Shown here: piece by piece, positions 9,647 through 21,406 of the stretch
Layout of the letters: every line of letters begins with the position of its first letter
Numbering within the stretch: the first letter of the stretch is position 1
From: Lathyrus oleraceus
Taxonomy: Eukaryota; Streptophyta; Magnoliopsida; Fabales; Fabaceae
NCBI RefSeq assembly: GCF_024323335.1
Contig: NC_066583.1
Location: 16,910,665 to 16,974,664 of the forward strand
Direction: 5' to 3'
DNA: 64,000 nucleotides
Notes under the pieces: generated by a model
Told to the model about the DNA's origin: nothing
Databases searched by the model: none
The model's input: only the letters and a program-made list of their open reading frames with translations
Made by a program: the position numbers and the translations under genes

Positions 9647-11909
9647 TTAAGTCTTGAGGAAGTTCTTGATGTCATAATACCACGGTTTCTCATCAATCGC
9701 AACAGACTCGGCTGCAAACACATACGCAGGCCTCTCGAGTCGATTCACCGCAACATGTGGCACATGATTCCACCAATGAACTTTTATCATGGACGATAAG
9801 GTAGCCAGAGCATCAGCCATTTGATTCTCGTCCCGGGGGACATGATACAACTTCACCTTCTTGAAGAACGTCAGTATTCTTCTGGTGTAATCTTTATACG
9901 GAATCAGATGCGGCTGGTTAGTATTCCAATCTCCATTGACCTGATTGATCACTAGAGCCGAATCTCCAAATATGTCAAGAGTTTTGATCCTCAGATCAAT
10001 GGCTTCTTCTATCCCCATGATACAAGCCTCATACTCAGCTTCGTTGTTGGTGACATCGAACGTCAATCTGGCAGAGAAAGGTATATGAGCCCCTTTGGGA
10101 TTAATGAGCACTGCCCCAACACCGTTACCGTTCATATTCACAGCCCCATCGAACATCAGTGTCCACTTGTCATCAGGATCCGGTCCTTCCTCGACAGGTG
10201 GCTCTTCACAATCTTTCATCTTTAGATACATGATGTCCTCATCAGGGAATTCAAACATCATTGGCTGATAATCATCAATTGGTTGCTCGGCAAGGTAGTC
10301 TGACAGAATACTACCTTTGATGGCCTTCTGTGATGTGTACTGAATGTCATATTCTGTTAAAATCATTTGCCAACGAGCAACGCGCCCGGTGAGAGCCGGC
10401 TTCTCAAAGATGTACTTGACTGGATCCATCTTGGAAATCAACAGAGTAGTATGGTTCAACATATACTGCCTTAGTCGGCGAGCAGCCCAGGCCAAAGCAC
10501 AACAAGTTTTCTCGAGCAGTGAATATCTTATTTCACAGTCGGTAAACTTTTTGCTAAGGTAGTATATGGCATGCTCTTTTCGACCAGACTCGTCATGTTG
10601 CCCCAATACACACCCCATCGAGTTCTCGGTAATTGATAGGTACATTATCAATGGCCTCCCAGGAATTGGAGGAATCAGAATTGGAGGTTTCTGTAAATAC
10701 TCTTTGATTTTGTCAAAGGCTTTCTGACAGTCATCATTCCACTTGATCGCCCGATTCTTTCTAAGCAGTTTGAAAATTGGTTCACACGTGGCAGTTAGGT
10801 GAGATATGAACCTTGCAATGTAGTTCAACCTCCCTAAAAACCCACAGACTTGCTTTTCCGTTTTTGGTTCAGGCATCTCTTGAATAGCCTTGACTTTTGC
10901 AGGATCAACCTCAATCCCTTTCTCACTGACAATGAAGCCTAACAGCTTCCCTGATCTCACACCAAACGTACACTTGTTCGGATTCAGCCTCAGTTTGAAC
11001 TTGACCAACCTGTCAAACAACTTCTGTAGATTTACCAGGTGTTCCTCTTCTGTCTGTGACTTCGCAATCATATCATCCACGTACACTTCAATTTCTTTGT
11101 GCATCATGTCATGAAAGAGAGTCGTCATTGCCCTCTGATAGGTAGCACCGGCATTCTTCAGCCCAAATGGCATCACTTTGTAGCAGAATGTGCCCCAAGG
11201 TGTAATGAATGTCGTCTTTTCCATGTCCTCTGGCGCCATCTTGATCTGATTATAGCCTGAGAAACCGTCCATGAAAGAGAATACCGAGGATTGAGCCGTA
11301 TTATCCACCAATACATCGATGTGAGGTAATGGGAAATCATCTTTCGGACTCGCTCTGTTCAAATCCCGATAGTCGACACACATTCTGACTTTTCCATCCT
11401 TCTTTGGCACAGGAACAATGTTGGCTACCCATGGTGGATAACTGGTAACAGCCAGAAAACCCGCATCCCACTGCTTCTGAACCTCTTCCTTGATCTTGAC
11501 AGCCATATCAGGACTAGTTCTGCGAAGCTTCTGCTTGACCGACGGACACTCTTCTCTGAGGGGTAGTCGATGCACCACAATGTCTGTATCCAAACCCGGC
11601 ATATCTTGAAATGACCAGGCGAATATCTCCACATATTCTTTCAGCATCTCAATCAGCCTCCTCTTGACAGAGTCCTCTAGAGCAGCCCCAATCTTGATCT
11701 CTCTTCTGGCGTCCTCAGTACCCAGATTAACAATCTCCAACTCCTCCTGATGAGGTTGGATGCCCCTTTCCTCCTGCTTCAGCAATCTGACCAATTCTGC
11801 GGGGAGTTCACAGTCTTCCTCACCCTCCTCTTCAGCTTGGTAGATGGGATTATTGAAATCATGACGAGGCATAACAGAACTGTTCATAGTGGATGCCAAA
11901 AGATCACTT
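9647..11909 (-). CDS. pol: Reverse transcriptase with two RNase H domains, N-terminal part of Ogre pol (element A)
   Basis: It copies the element RNA into DNA and degrades the RNA template. From 11909 leftward: an acidic N-terminal linker, the RT core with PPWVANIVPVPKKDGKVRMCVDYRDLN (about 11440-11345, overlapping motifs shown in parts: MCVDYRDLN), FSFMDGFSGYNQI and the catalytic YVDD (about 11070-11085). Next is the original RNase H, in which the first catalytic Asp position reads Ser (MYLSITENSMG). A second, archaeal-type RNase H follows with FDGAV, NNEAEYEA, GDSALV and NQMADALA (about 10165-9780). The dual RNase H is a Tat-lineage trait. The frame ends at a TAA (9647-9649) beyond which integrase continues in frame, so this stop is a mutation. 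The frame has no need of its own ATG: it opens at the intron acceptor. Confidence 0.93.
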
Positions 11910-12159
11910 CTGCATGTTTAATGTTTTGTTTTAGAAAAAGATTTCAATAAAGTCACGAAAAAACAAAAACATTGCCATTTTTATTGTTTTGAAAAATGAA
12001 AACAAAAAAAATAGAAAAACAGGAATCACAAAATTTGATTGCAAAACGTCCTTTATTTATGATAATCATTGAAACATGATGAGGCCCTACAATGAACCAC
12101 TACGCCTTGGGCAGAACGTAGGGTTTTCATGCAAAATGATAAAAACAAAGGAAAATTAC
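11910..12159 (-). other. Putative spliced intron between protease and RT (element A)
   Basis: On the minus strand the donor GTAATT begins at 12159, one base before the gag-pro stop is completed, and the acceptor TGCAG ends at 11910 after a T-rich stretch. Removing these 250 bases keeps gag-pro and pol in one frame, while unspliced RNA terminates at 12156. Ogre elements are known to have an intron at exactly this place. The exact borders are my reading of the sequence. Confidence 0.75.
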
Positions 12160-15100
12160 TCTGTCTGAAGAGTAACTTGGACCACTTCTTCAGCCGTCCA
12201 GTTATTGATAGACTCCCCTGGTGCACATGGGCGAACCCAGATGTCTAGATCACAGTCACCGTCACAGTCTTCACTATCAGTTGCAAAGACGTCGCCATGA
12301 TTCATCAGCCCGGCGCTGGTAAAGGTACTCGGACCCGCCTGCACACTTTGCTCTGCTTGGAGAGGCTCATACCCGATACCGAACTTGTCCTCCTTGACAG
12401 GCAAGTCTACCATCTTGCCCCAGCCCTCAGCTCTGCCCGAATCCACGACCTCCTTGGCTTGCTTGTACGAAGCAATCGAAGCACCCGGCTTCCTCTGATC
12501 AGCATAGGCTACCTTCTCAAGCGCCACGGTCTCAAATGCCTGGCATAATGTTTCGTGGATTTCGCCATCTACCTCGACATACTTGAACGAGGATAGGTGA
12601 CTCACCAGAATCTCTTCTTCGCCACACACGGTCACAATTTGGCCGTTCCAGACATACTTGAGTTTTTGATGGAGAGTCGACGAGACTGCTCCTGCTGCGT
12701 GTATCCACGGACGCCCCAACAAACAGCTGTAGGTGGGTTGAATGTCCATCACATAGAAAATGATGTCGAAAACCTCGGGACCTATCTTCACTGGCAAGGT
12801 AACTTCACCAAACACAGAACGTTTGGATCCATCAAAAGCGCGCACAATAAGGTCACTGGGAGTGAGCACAACTCCCTCAACATCAATCTTCTTCAGAATC
12901 TGCTTGTGCAAGACATTCAAGGACGACCCGGTGTCTACCAACACGTGAGACAGAACTGCCCCCTTACATTCCATGGTGATATGTAAGGCTTTGTTATGAT
13001 TACGACCCTCAGGCGTTAAGTCTAGGTCAGTGAAACCTACACCATGCCTAGTGCTCACGTTGGCCAACACACCCTCTAGCTGGTTGACGGAGATCTCTTG
13101 CGGTATGTATGCCATGTTCAACATCTTCAGCAAGGCATCACGATGTGCCTCAGAGCACAACAGCAAAGAGAGAATTGAAATTTTGGACGGAGTCTGATTG
13201 AGCTGATCTACGATCTTGTAGTCACTCTTCTTTATAATTTTCATGAATTCCTCCACATCCTTTTCAAATGAACCCTCAGGCACCTCCTTCTGAGCCGGTT
13301 CCTCGTCAACAGCAACTTGTTTGCCCTTCGCCCTAGCAGACGCCTCAGCATTAGCATCTCTCAACGGCTGAGGAGCAAACAGTCGTCCACTCCGGGTAAA
13401 ACCTCCTGGTCCACCAACGTTGTCCACCACAGGACTCACAACCACAGGAGTTTTAACCGGTGCACTGATGGTCACAGGCGCTTGACTTGCTGGCCTCATC
13501 TGATTATCAGCCCTTCGGTTGCTGCGGTAGGCGTTATCATACCTCCATGGCACAGCCCTACTATTCTCAACTGGTCTTCTGCCAGACGCAACGATAGTAG
13601 TCGGAGCACTGATGGTTATCGGAGTAGAAATGGTAACTGGAGTACCACTTGCTGCAGATGAACTTACAACCCCTTGTCCTCGTCCTTCAGTCGGTTTAAA
13701 GTAGATGGTGACAGTTGACACCGACCCATTATCTTTGACAGCCCGATTGAACTGAACACAGCCTTCATCAACCAACTTTTGAATACCAGCCCTCAACTGG
13801 TCACAACCATTATCAGCTTCAATACAACCACTACAGCCCTCATCACAACCTGGGTAGACACCCCCTTTCAGCATACGGCCCTTCACAACTGACAAAGAAG
13901 TTTGAACCTCTTCAAAATTATCAACTAGATTTTCAGCTTCTCCCCCTTCAACATAATTCACCCTATGTCCTCCATGCTGAGGCATAGGATTGTTCACTAC
14001 GTTGGGTACCGGAGCAAAGTTGATCGCCTTGGCATCGATCAAGTCCTGAACTTTGTGCTGCAAAGCCCGGCATTTTTCAGTGTGGTGCCCTGGTGCCCCA
14101 GAATGAAAGTCACAGCGGACGTTGGCGTCGTATCCGGGTGGCAACACTGTCGGTGGAGCCATTGTACGTAACTCAACAAACCCTAACCGGAGTAGTTCGG
14201 GCAGTAGTTCGGCGTACGACATTGGCAATGGATCAAAACGTCGATCAGCCATTCTATGCCTGGGCTGATACGGACGTTGTTGCTGTTGTTGTTGTTGTTG
14301 CGGTTGTTGAACCCTTTGTTGTTGTTGACGAGGTTGTGGTGCAGGAATGGTCACTGCAGCAACCGGGCGATACTGATCTCTGTTTACACTTCCTCTGTAC
14401 ACATTCCCTCGGTGTTGTACAGCATTGGTCTCTCCTTCTCTACGGCGAGGTTCCCCAAAGAAGGGTTTCTTCGATGACGAAGAAGAACCCACATCATGAA
14501 TCCTACCGGCCTTGATTAAACTTTCTGTTCTCTCGCCACAGATGACGACATCAGAAAAACTACCGAATGGGCAGCTTCCCATCCGGTCCATGAACACACC
14601 TTGAAGAGTGCCGATGAACATATCTGTCAACTCCCTTTCCAGCATAGGGGGTTGAACTCTCGCAGCAAGCTCGCGCCATCTCTGGGCGTACTCTTTAAAG
14701 CTCTCATTGTTTTTCTGACACAAACTCTGCAGCTGAGTCCGGGTCGGTGCCATATCCATGTTATGTTTGTACTGTCTGAGGAATGCTTCACCCAAATCCC
14801 TCCAGCATCTGATTGAATCCCTTTTCAACTCCATGTACCAGTCCAAAGACGCCCCAGATAGGTTGTCTTGGAAAAAATACATCCACATCTTCTCGTCGTC
14901 AGTATACGCCGAGATCTTTCGATAGTATGCCTGCACATGAGTGCGAGGACAAGAGGTGCCGTTGTATTTGTCGAAAGTGGGTGCTTTGAACTTGTGCGGG
15001 ATTCTCAGACCTTCCACTAATCCCATATTAGTAACATCAAAACCGAGAGAGTTTTGACACTCCATAGCACGGATCTTCTTAGCAAGGGCCTCAACTTTGC

Positions 15101-15491
15101 GGTCTCTTTCATCAACCCTCCCCAAGATGTCTTCGTCTTCACTGAGCAGAGTAAACATATCCTCTTGTCTGTCAATAATCGGAGCTTGATTACGGGCCGG
15201 AGCACGGACTACTCTGGCATTAGCAGCATCTGGAGCAATCGGTTGACCGTTGATTCGAATACCCCTTAACTCTTCACCTACAGCATAGTTGTTGATGGGC
15301 ACAGCAGCAGCAGGGTTATCATTAATCGGGCCTCCCTCTGGCAGAGCTTGGTTGGGCGGTGGAATTACAGCTTCTTGCCTCTGAACTAGAGCTCGGAGTT
15401 CTTCTTGTCCTTGCGCAACCCCTTGCATCATGTGCATGAACTGGGCCATGTTAGCCCTTATCTCTGCTAACTCGGCCTGTACTTGATCCAT
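12156..15491 (-). CDS. gag-pro: Gag-protease polyprotein (element A)
   Basis: It encodes the capsid-like protein and the aspartic protease. I chose the ATG at 15491, which opens a helical segment (MDQVQAELAEIRANMAQFM). The open frame extends to 15602 but the upstream part looks like leader. Of 1111 residues, the gag core is at about 165-325 (FDKYNG to the SLIKAGRI region). A glutamine-rich stretch follows at 14278-14335. A Tat-type modified zinc knuckle C-x2-H-x5-H-x4-C (CDFHSGAPGHHTEKC) is at about 457-472. The protease is at about 830-960 with the active site VDTGSS (about 849) and LLGRPWIH (about 921). The frame is intact. In Ogre the unspliced RNA gives gag-pro and the spliced RNA gives gag-pro-pol. 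Confidence 0.9.
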   Translation of the reverse strand: MDQVQAELAEIRANMAQFMHMMQGVAQGQEELRALVQRQEAVIPPPNQALPEGGPINDNPAAAVPINNYAVGEELRGIRINGQPIAPDAANARVVRAPARNQAPIIDRQEDMFTLLSEDEDILGRVDERDRKVEALAKKIRAMECQNSLGFDVTNMGLVEGLRIPHKFKAPTFDKYNGTSCPRTHVQAYYRKISAYTDDEKMWMYFFQDNLSGASLDWYMELKRDSIRCWRDLGEAFLRQYKHNMDMAPTRTQLQSLCQKNNESFKEYAQRWRELAARVQPPMLERELTDMFIGTLQGVFMDRMGSCPFGSFSDVVICGERTESLIKAGRIHDVGSSSSSKKPFFGEPRRREGETNAVQHRGNVYRGSVNRDQYRPVAAVTIPAPQPRQQQQRVQQPQQQQQQQQRPYQPRHRMADRRFDPLPMSYAELLPELLRLGFVELRTMAPPTVLPPGYDANVRCDFHSGAPGHHTEKCRALQHKVQDLIDAKAINFAPVPNVVNNPMPQHGGHRVNYVEGGEAENLVDNFEEVQTSLSVVKGRMLKGGVYPGCDEGCSGCIEADNGCDQLRAGIQKLVDEGCVQFNRAVKDNGSVSTVTIYFKPTEGRGQGVVSSSAASGTPVTISTPITISAPTTIVASGRRPVENSRAVPWRYDNAYRSNRRADNQMRPASQAPVTISAPVKTPVVVSPVVDNVGGPGGFTRSGRLFAPQPLRDANAEASARAKGKQVAVDEEPAQKEVPEGSFEKDVEEFMKIIKKSDYKIVDQLNQTPSKISILSLLLCSEAHRDALLKMLNMAYIPQEISVNQLEGVLANVSTRHGVGFTDLDLTPEGRNHNKALHITMECKGAVLSHVLVDTGSSLNVLHKQILKKIDVEGVVLTPSDLIVRAFDGSKRSVFGEVTLPVKIGPEVFDIIFYVMDIQPTYSCLLGRPWIHAAGAVSSTLHQKLKYVWNGQIVTVCGEEEILVSHLSSFKYVEVDGEIHETLCQAFETVALEKVAYADQRKPGASIASYKQAKEVVDSGRAEGWGKMVDLPVKEDKFGIGYEPLQAEQSVQAGPSTFTSAGLMNHGDVFATDSEDCDGDCDLDIWVRPCAPGESINNWTAEEVVQVTLQTE

Positions 15492-15891
15492 GTTCCTTTG
15501 ATGGTTGAGTCTCGTTGAGTAGCGATGCGGTCTCTGATCAGCTATCCTGCCTGAACACAGGAACCAAAGTGAGAAGTCGGCACAAGAACACCTGTTATGC
15601 AAATGAGATGGGTATGATGTTTAATGATGCGTATGATGCACATGATATGCTCATTTCTCAGGCATTCAAAGGGCCTGATCCATCCTCAAAAGATGGCAAC
15701 CTGCAGCAACAAGGAAACAACCAAGTACAAGGTGAATGAAAACAACAGGGAACACCAACAAACTTATCTATAAATAAGGACAAAAGATCATACAATCAAG
15801 TCAACAAATATCCAACAAATGGAGTACAAACAAATGAATCCCATCCAACAAGCCTGGAGGTGATTCTCAACATAAACATCAAAGGTACAAT
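15492..15891 (-). other. Spacer between ORF1 and gag (element A)
   Basis: Non-coding AT-rich linker between the end of ORF1 (15892) and the gag ATG. A 74-codon plus-strand frame here has no recognisable features. The 15492-15602 part is open in the gag frame. Confidence 0.5.
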
Positions 15892-17514
15892 CTAAGACAA
15901 ACGGTCTTCCGGAATGAGGGTCTTCAGGTACTGGCACTGGTCTATCAACAGTGTGCATTCTGAACATTCTGGTAGAGGGGTAATCTTCTCCTTTAATTGT
16001 CTTCTAAGCTCCATGACTTCTCCTCCAAGATAGTCCTCCGATGCTTGTCTCAAATCCACTTCTTTCTTCAACTAGACGTCTTTGTCTCGGAGTTGCTTCT
16101 CCAAGTCTCTGATCTTCTTCTGATAACTGGCTTCAGCTCTCTATAGTCTCAAACACTCCCGATGTTCCATCTCCTCGTAAGATCTCTTCTTGCTCCTTGC
16201 TCTGCTAGCATCCTCTCCTTGCACTCCCTTGAGTTGATGGGCCAAGTTCAACCTATCAGCCTTGGCTTTGTAAAGCTCCATCTGCGTATCTTGCTCCTTC
16301 TCCCTCAACCGGCGATTCTCCATCAGAGCTTGCTTATAGTGCTCAGCCGGCACACTCTCAGCAAGGATCAAAGGTGGTTGCTCCTGAAGTGGCTCCATCC
16401 TATCGTAGGGTAGCAACAAAGTTTCCACTCTCTTCTTTACCCAATCAGTGTAATCAGGCATTGCAATGGCAAACTTCTTCCCTAAGACAGATCCATCCTT
16501 CACTCCAACAGACCTCCAAGCTCTTCCTATCTGCTCCAATCTAGTCGGGTCACTCTGCTTCTCAAAATACACACTTTCAGCTACTTCAGCTTCAAGTGGT
16601 CTTCCCTTCATTACAAACCCTAACTGACGAAGAGACAGAACTGGATTATAATTTATGCAACCTTTGGTCCCCACGAGTGGCACATTCCGGAATTCTCCAC
16701 AGCTCATAATAACATTCCGTACGTCCATCCGGTAAGATTGCCATCTGATGTCATAGGAGGTGAGCAACATGACCCTCTGAGTCCACTTAAGAGTGCTCTG
16801 AGCATCCACAAAGGGTCCACTGGCTGGCAGAAGGGACATGAACCATCTGAGCAAGAGAGGTAGACAACATCTGATAGCTCCACCCTTACCATGCCTACTG
16901 TGAATGGCATAGTAAGTGTCAGCTAACAGAGTGGGGACTGGATTCCTTCCAATGAAGACACTGATGGCAGCATGCTCAATGAAATTGGGCATACTTGGGA
17001 ATAGGACGATCCCATAGATCAAAACAGCGAGCTGGGCGTGAAAAGCTTCCCAATTCCCCTTCTCGGCTTCATCTCTGGCAACCCTCAAGAGAAACTTCAA
17101 CGGCAGACCCACAACATCCCCACTGGGCTTCCAATTATCACAGACTTCTTTGACACTCAACCGGAGAGCTCTGGCAACAACTCTGAAGTCAACCTCCTTA
17201 GGCACGTCCAAGAAAGGAACCTGATGCTGAATTGGGATACTCAACAGAATAGAATACTCCTCGAGAGTAGGTGCCAACTGATAGTCTTGGAAGGTGAAAC
17301 ATCTAAGCTCCGGGTCGTAGAACTGAAGAAGTGTCTGCAGCGGCACCGGATCAACTACCGTCTTCAACAACGTCAGAATATCCCCAAATTGGTCAACAAA
17401 CCCCTTCAGACGATCACTAGTCACAAAGCTACCCAACTCTATCAATGAAGTCAACGGCTCACGATGAAAGCTGTAGGAACAGGTCTTCCGCTTCGGCTCT
17501 GGGATTGTTGCCAT
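15892..17514 (-). pseudogene. Ogre ORF1 protein (element A), two premature stops
   Basis: ORF1 before gag is a hallmark of Ogre elements; its function is unknown. I place the start at the ATG at 17514 (MATIPEPKRK); the frame is open to 17748 but that part is low-complexity leader. The first 300 residues contain a pattern FTFQDYQLAPTLEEYSILL that faintly recalls plant mobile domains (uncertain). The C-terminal part is charged and helical, probably coiled coil. A TAG at 16141-16143 ends the main frame, but the same frame continues as plausible protein, hits a second TAG near 16069, and ends at the TAG 15892-15894. Both internal stops are what C-to-T changes in CAG codons would give. Confidence 0.8.
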
Positions 17515-18324
17515 CTCTATCAGTGAACAAGCTCTGGAATGTACCTGAGAAATGATATGCATGCAGAGATTAGTTTTTTTCTTTTTTTTTTCTTCTCTTT
17601 TTTTTTTGATCTCCTTCTTTTTATTTTTATTGCGTTTCTTTTGTAAAATAAATATGCTATGATGCACATGATGCAGACTGGACTGGCTGGTTGTGCATCT
17701 CTGATCACAAGGTCGAAGCTTCGGTCTAAACTCAGAACCCAAATCCAACTTGAAAACCCAAGGTCAACTGAGACACTGTCGTCTGAACCCAAAGTCACCA
17801 ACAGAACCACAAGTCACCAACGGTACCTGTAATAATGATCAAACCCTTCCCCACTCACGGGTGTCGTCTAGGCCAGGGTAAGGTCGAGAGAAACACAGCA
17901 TAAATAACCTTTCGCAGAATACCATCATATACACACCCGAAGTATGTAACGACAATATCCCACCAGGGTCTGAACTGCTCGTGATATCAATGTTCCGCTA
18001 AGTGGCGCAATACCACCCGCTTCCCATGAATCACTTTATTCCTAAGCATCCTAGATTTCACTCATGGTCTGAGTATTGGACCTTTTACCTCAAGTAACTC
18101 CCACCCCAACAGAGAGAAACAGACAACCAGCCAGATGAATAATGAATGTGAATGAATGCAAACATAAGTGCAAACATAAATGCAAACGATAGATAATGAA
18201 TGCCAACAATAAATAATGAATGCAATAACAAAACAGCACACAGCAACCAAAACCCTAACCTAGAGAGCGCTAGAAGAGACTCGCTTAGGGAAGATGGACC
18301 AGCACAGGTCAACTTCTCTTTATT
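17515..18324 (-). other. 5' leader of element A
   Basis: Untranslated region between the PBS and ORF1. It includes an A/T-homopolymer-rich stretch (17570-17650) and a segment at about 17840-18070 that is well conserved in element B (33880-34130). That conservation in a non-coding leader would suit a packaging or dimerisation signal, but nothing proves it. Confidence 0.6.
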
Positions 18325-18341
18325 CCCCATCAGAGTCGCCA
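18325..18341 (-). other. Primer binding site of element A
   Basis: The minus strand reads TGGCGACTCTGATGGGG, two bases inside the 5' LTR. The B and D elements have TGGCGACTCTGCTGGGG, so A differs at one position. In Ogre elements this site pairs with the 3' end of a tRNA-Arg. Confidence 0.88.
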
Positions 18342-18343
18342 GC

Positions 18344-20035
18344 TGTCGCATTACGCGAAAAACCGGCGGGAAAACAAGAACAACAGAGCCGCCACCGTGC
18401 GTTATTTATCCCCAAAGAGGGAAAGGAAACGCTCAGAGTAAACCTGGAAAAAGCATGGTCTCGCGACCAAAGAGAATGGGATCGGGAGTCGGTTATGCGA
18501 AGGGAAGGTATTAGCACCCCTACGCATCCGTCGTACTCGACGGGATCCACGCACAATAGGAAGGAAAATGGTTGCTAAAAACACTGCTCACACACACACA
18601 CACACTGGCTGAAAGAGACACAAGAAACAGACAAGACTGACTCGGCAGGATACCGCATCCTAGGCCTACTTAGTCTATCAGGCATAGACATCAGAGTCGA
18701 AGTAGTTTGGACTGGGGAAACGACACATGCTCGCTAGGATATCGCATCCTATGCATACGTATCTCCTTGGGACGAAGGAGAATCAGAGCATTCGTAGCTC
18801 GGCTGACACGCACACAAACAAACACAGGCAAAGGCAAACGTGGAGCCTGAATGCCAATCACTTGACTTACATCAGCATCCGAACTAAAACACACACAAGA
18901 AGGCAAACGTGGAGCCTGAACGCCAATCACTGGGCTTACATCAGCATCCGAACCAGCACACAAAGAGTGTGGAGACACAAAGGTTAAAAGAAAAGAAAAG
19001 GCGCCCGGAGAGATCAGCTCAATCTCCTGCCTACGTACCTCATCTGGTATAAGGATCAGGACGACGTAGTTCCCCTACGGAGGGAAAAAGGACTAGCCTA
19101 ACCAGATAACAGAGGGGGACACAACTAGGGAGACTACGACTCGAGCCTAGATGTTATCATGCAAATTCATCCCTATGTTAAGGTTTCTAGCTAACTTGCA
19201 CAGGAAGCAAGCCTATCCTAAACATGACTTGCACAGGAAGCAAGCCACACCAAACCTAACTTGCACAGGAAGCAAGCTAAAGCAGACCTATCTTGCACAG
19301 GAAGCAAGTCAAACAAACACAAGCACAAGTAGCACACACTATATGCAAACAATGGGCTCAATCAAGGTTAGGTTTTAGTCGAGGGGTCATATCAACCTCA
19401 ACAAACAAACCACTGGAACTGGGTAGTGTTAGCTCTTAACCTTGCCATTGAGGGGCTAAGGTGAAGCAGATGAAAGGTGAGTGAAGATAAGACTTCACAG
19501 CTCTTATCCCTGGCCTGGGAGAGCTTAAGACAAGAATGTGTGGGTTCAGAAAGGGGAAACCCTTCTACACATTTAAAACTGACTCAACTGTACAATTGTA
19601 CAAGATCTTGGGTTTGTATCTGCAATGCATCAACACAGTGGTGTGAGCAAAGCAGATGACACACAGAATAGCAGGGGATAGATTGCATATCCCTTGGGTT
19701 CTGCCAATTGCCTCTTCACTTAGGAGGTCTTTGACTATATACAAGGACAAATGTAAACAGTCACAAACATTGCCTCTTAAGGAGGACTTCAGACAGTTGC
19801 CTGGCCAAGTAACAGGCCAGGTCTTCTAGACTACATGAAGATAAGGAATTATACCTCAATGCAAATTTCTATTAAGCAAAGCAAAGCAAGTTCTTAAAGA
19901 ACTAAGCAACTAAGGGTACCTGAAACCAGTCAAACAGAATCAGTACACAACTCAAAGTCAAATGAAAGTGAGATAAAGATCAACAGTCAACACAATCAGT
20001 TAAATGTGCAAGGCACAAGGCTCAAAGCATATGAG
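18344..20035 (-). repeat. 5' LTR of element A, first part (cut by element B)
   Basis: It matches 1048-2736 with about two dozen small differences noticed by eye. It stops at ATGAG (20031-20035), where the LTR of element B begins. It resumes at 41803 after a gap equivalent to 2737-3295 of the other LTR. Confidence 0.93.
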
Positions 20036-21107
20036 TGTCGCATCGCGCGAAAAACCGGCGGGAAAAGAAGAACAACAGAGCCGCCACCGTGCGTTATTTA
20101 TCCCAGAAGAGGGAAAGGAAACGCTCAGAGTAAACCTAGGAAAGAACATGGTCTCGCGACCAAAGAGAATGGGTTCGGGAGTCGGTTATGCGAAGGGAAG
20201 GTATTAGCACCCCTACGCATCCGTAGTACTCTACGGGATCCACGCACAAAAGGAAGGAAAATTGGTTGCTAAACACTGCTCAAACTCACACACACACTGG
20301 CTGAAAGAGACACAAGAGACTGACTGAAACTGAACTCGGCAGGATGTCGCATCCTGGGCCTACTTAGTCTATCAGGCATAGACATCAGAGTCCAAGTAGT
20401 TCGGACTGGGGAAACGACACATGCTCGCTAGGATGTCGCATCCTATGCATACGTATCTTCTCGGACGAGAGAAGAATCAGAGCATTCGTAGCTCGGCTGA
20501 CACGCACACAAACCAACACAGGCAAAGGCAAACATGGAGCCTGAATGCCAATCACTGGGCTTACATCAGCATCCGAACCTAAAACACACGCAAAGAGGCA
20601 AACGTGGAGCCCAAATGCCAATCACTGGACTTACATTGACATCCGAACCTAAACACACACACACTGGAACCCAAATGCCACTCGATGGACTTACATCGAC
20701 TTCCAAGCACACAACAACACAACAGGTTGATAGGGAGTCGGGGACTCAGCCTATAACTGTCAAACACGCACAAACAAGACAGACAGCAAATGCTAAGGAG
20801 TCAGGGACTCGAGCCTAGCAAAGGTCAGACAACACACACAAAAAGAAAAAGAGCCCGGAGAGATCAGCTCAATCTCCTTCCTACATACTTCATCTGGTAT
20901 GAAGATCAGGGCGATGTAGTTCCCCTACGCAGGGATAAAGGACTAGCCTAACCAGATAACAGAGGGAGACACAACTAGGGAGACTACGACTCGAGCCTAG
21001 ATTGTTATCATGCAAATCATCCCTAAGTTAAGGTTTCTAGCTAAATGGCACAAGGGCCAACCTATCCTAAGTATGGCTCACACAGGAAGCAAGCCACACA
21101 CACTTAA

Positions 21108-21406
21108 CTTGCACAGGAAGCAAGCCAAGCAAAACCTAACTTGCACAGGAAGCAAGTCTAAACTAATCCTAACTTGCACCGGAAGCAAGTCAAACTATCC
21201 TAACTTGCACAGGAAGCAAGTCAAACAATCCTAACTTGCACAGGAAGCAAGTCAAACTATCCTAACTTGCACAGGAAGCAAGTCAAACTATCCTAACTTG
21301 CACAGGAAGCAAGTCAAACAATCCTAACTTGCACAGGAAGCAAGTCAAACTATCCTAACTTGCACAGGAAGCAAGTCAAACTATCCTAACTTGCACAGGA
21401 AGCAAG
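21108..21406. repeat. Ten-copy 31-bp tandem hairpin repeat in LTR B
   Basis: CTTGCACAGGAAGCAAG recurs at 21108, 21140, 21173, 21204, 21235, 21266, 21297, 21328, 21359 and 21390, with period settling at 31 bp. A degenerate copy precedes it near 21075. The right LTR has the same array at 35458-35756. One copy reads CACCGG instead of CACAGG in the loop. Confidence 0.93.

Noticed and set aside
15492..15602. Start of gag at 15602
   Set aside because: The upstream part has an odd composition and resembles leader; the ATG at 15491 opens the helical segment also found in element B (33347).
17515..17748. Start of ORF1 at 17748
   Set aside because: This part is low-complexity (lysine-rich from T/A runs), absent from protein-like conservation; the ATG at 17514 is more likely.
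1048..20035. A complete ordinary host gene hidden in the LTRs or UTRs
   Set aside because: No frame outside the retrotransposon genes shows domains, codon periodicity or intron structure that I could support.
21108..21406. CRISPR-like look of the regular 31-bp repeats
   Set aside because: There are no unique spacers: the whole 31-bp unit repeats, inside a plant LTR. It is a minisatellite.
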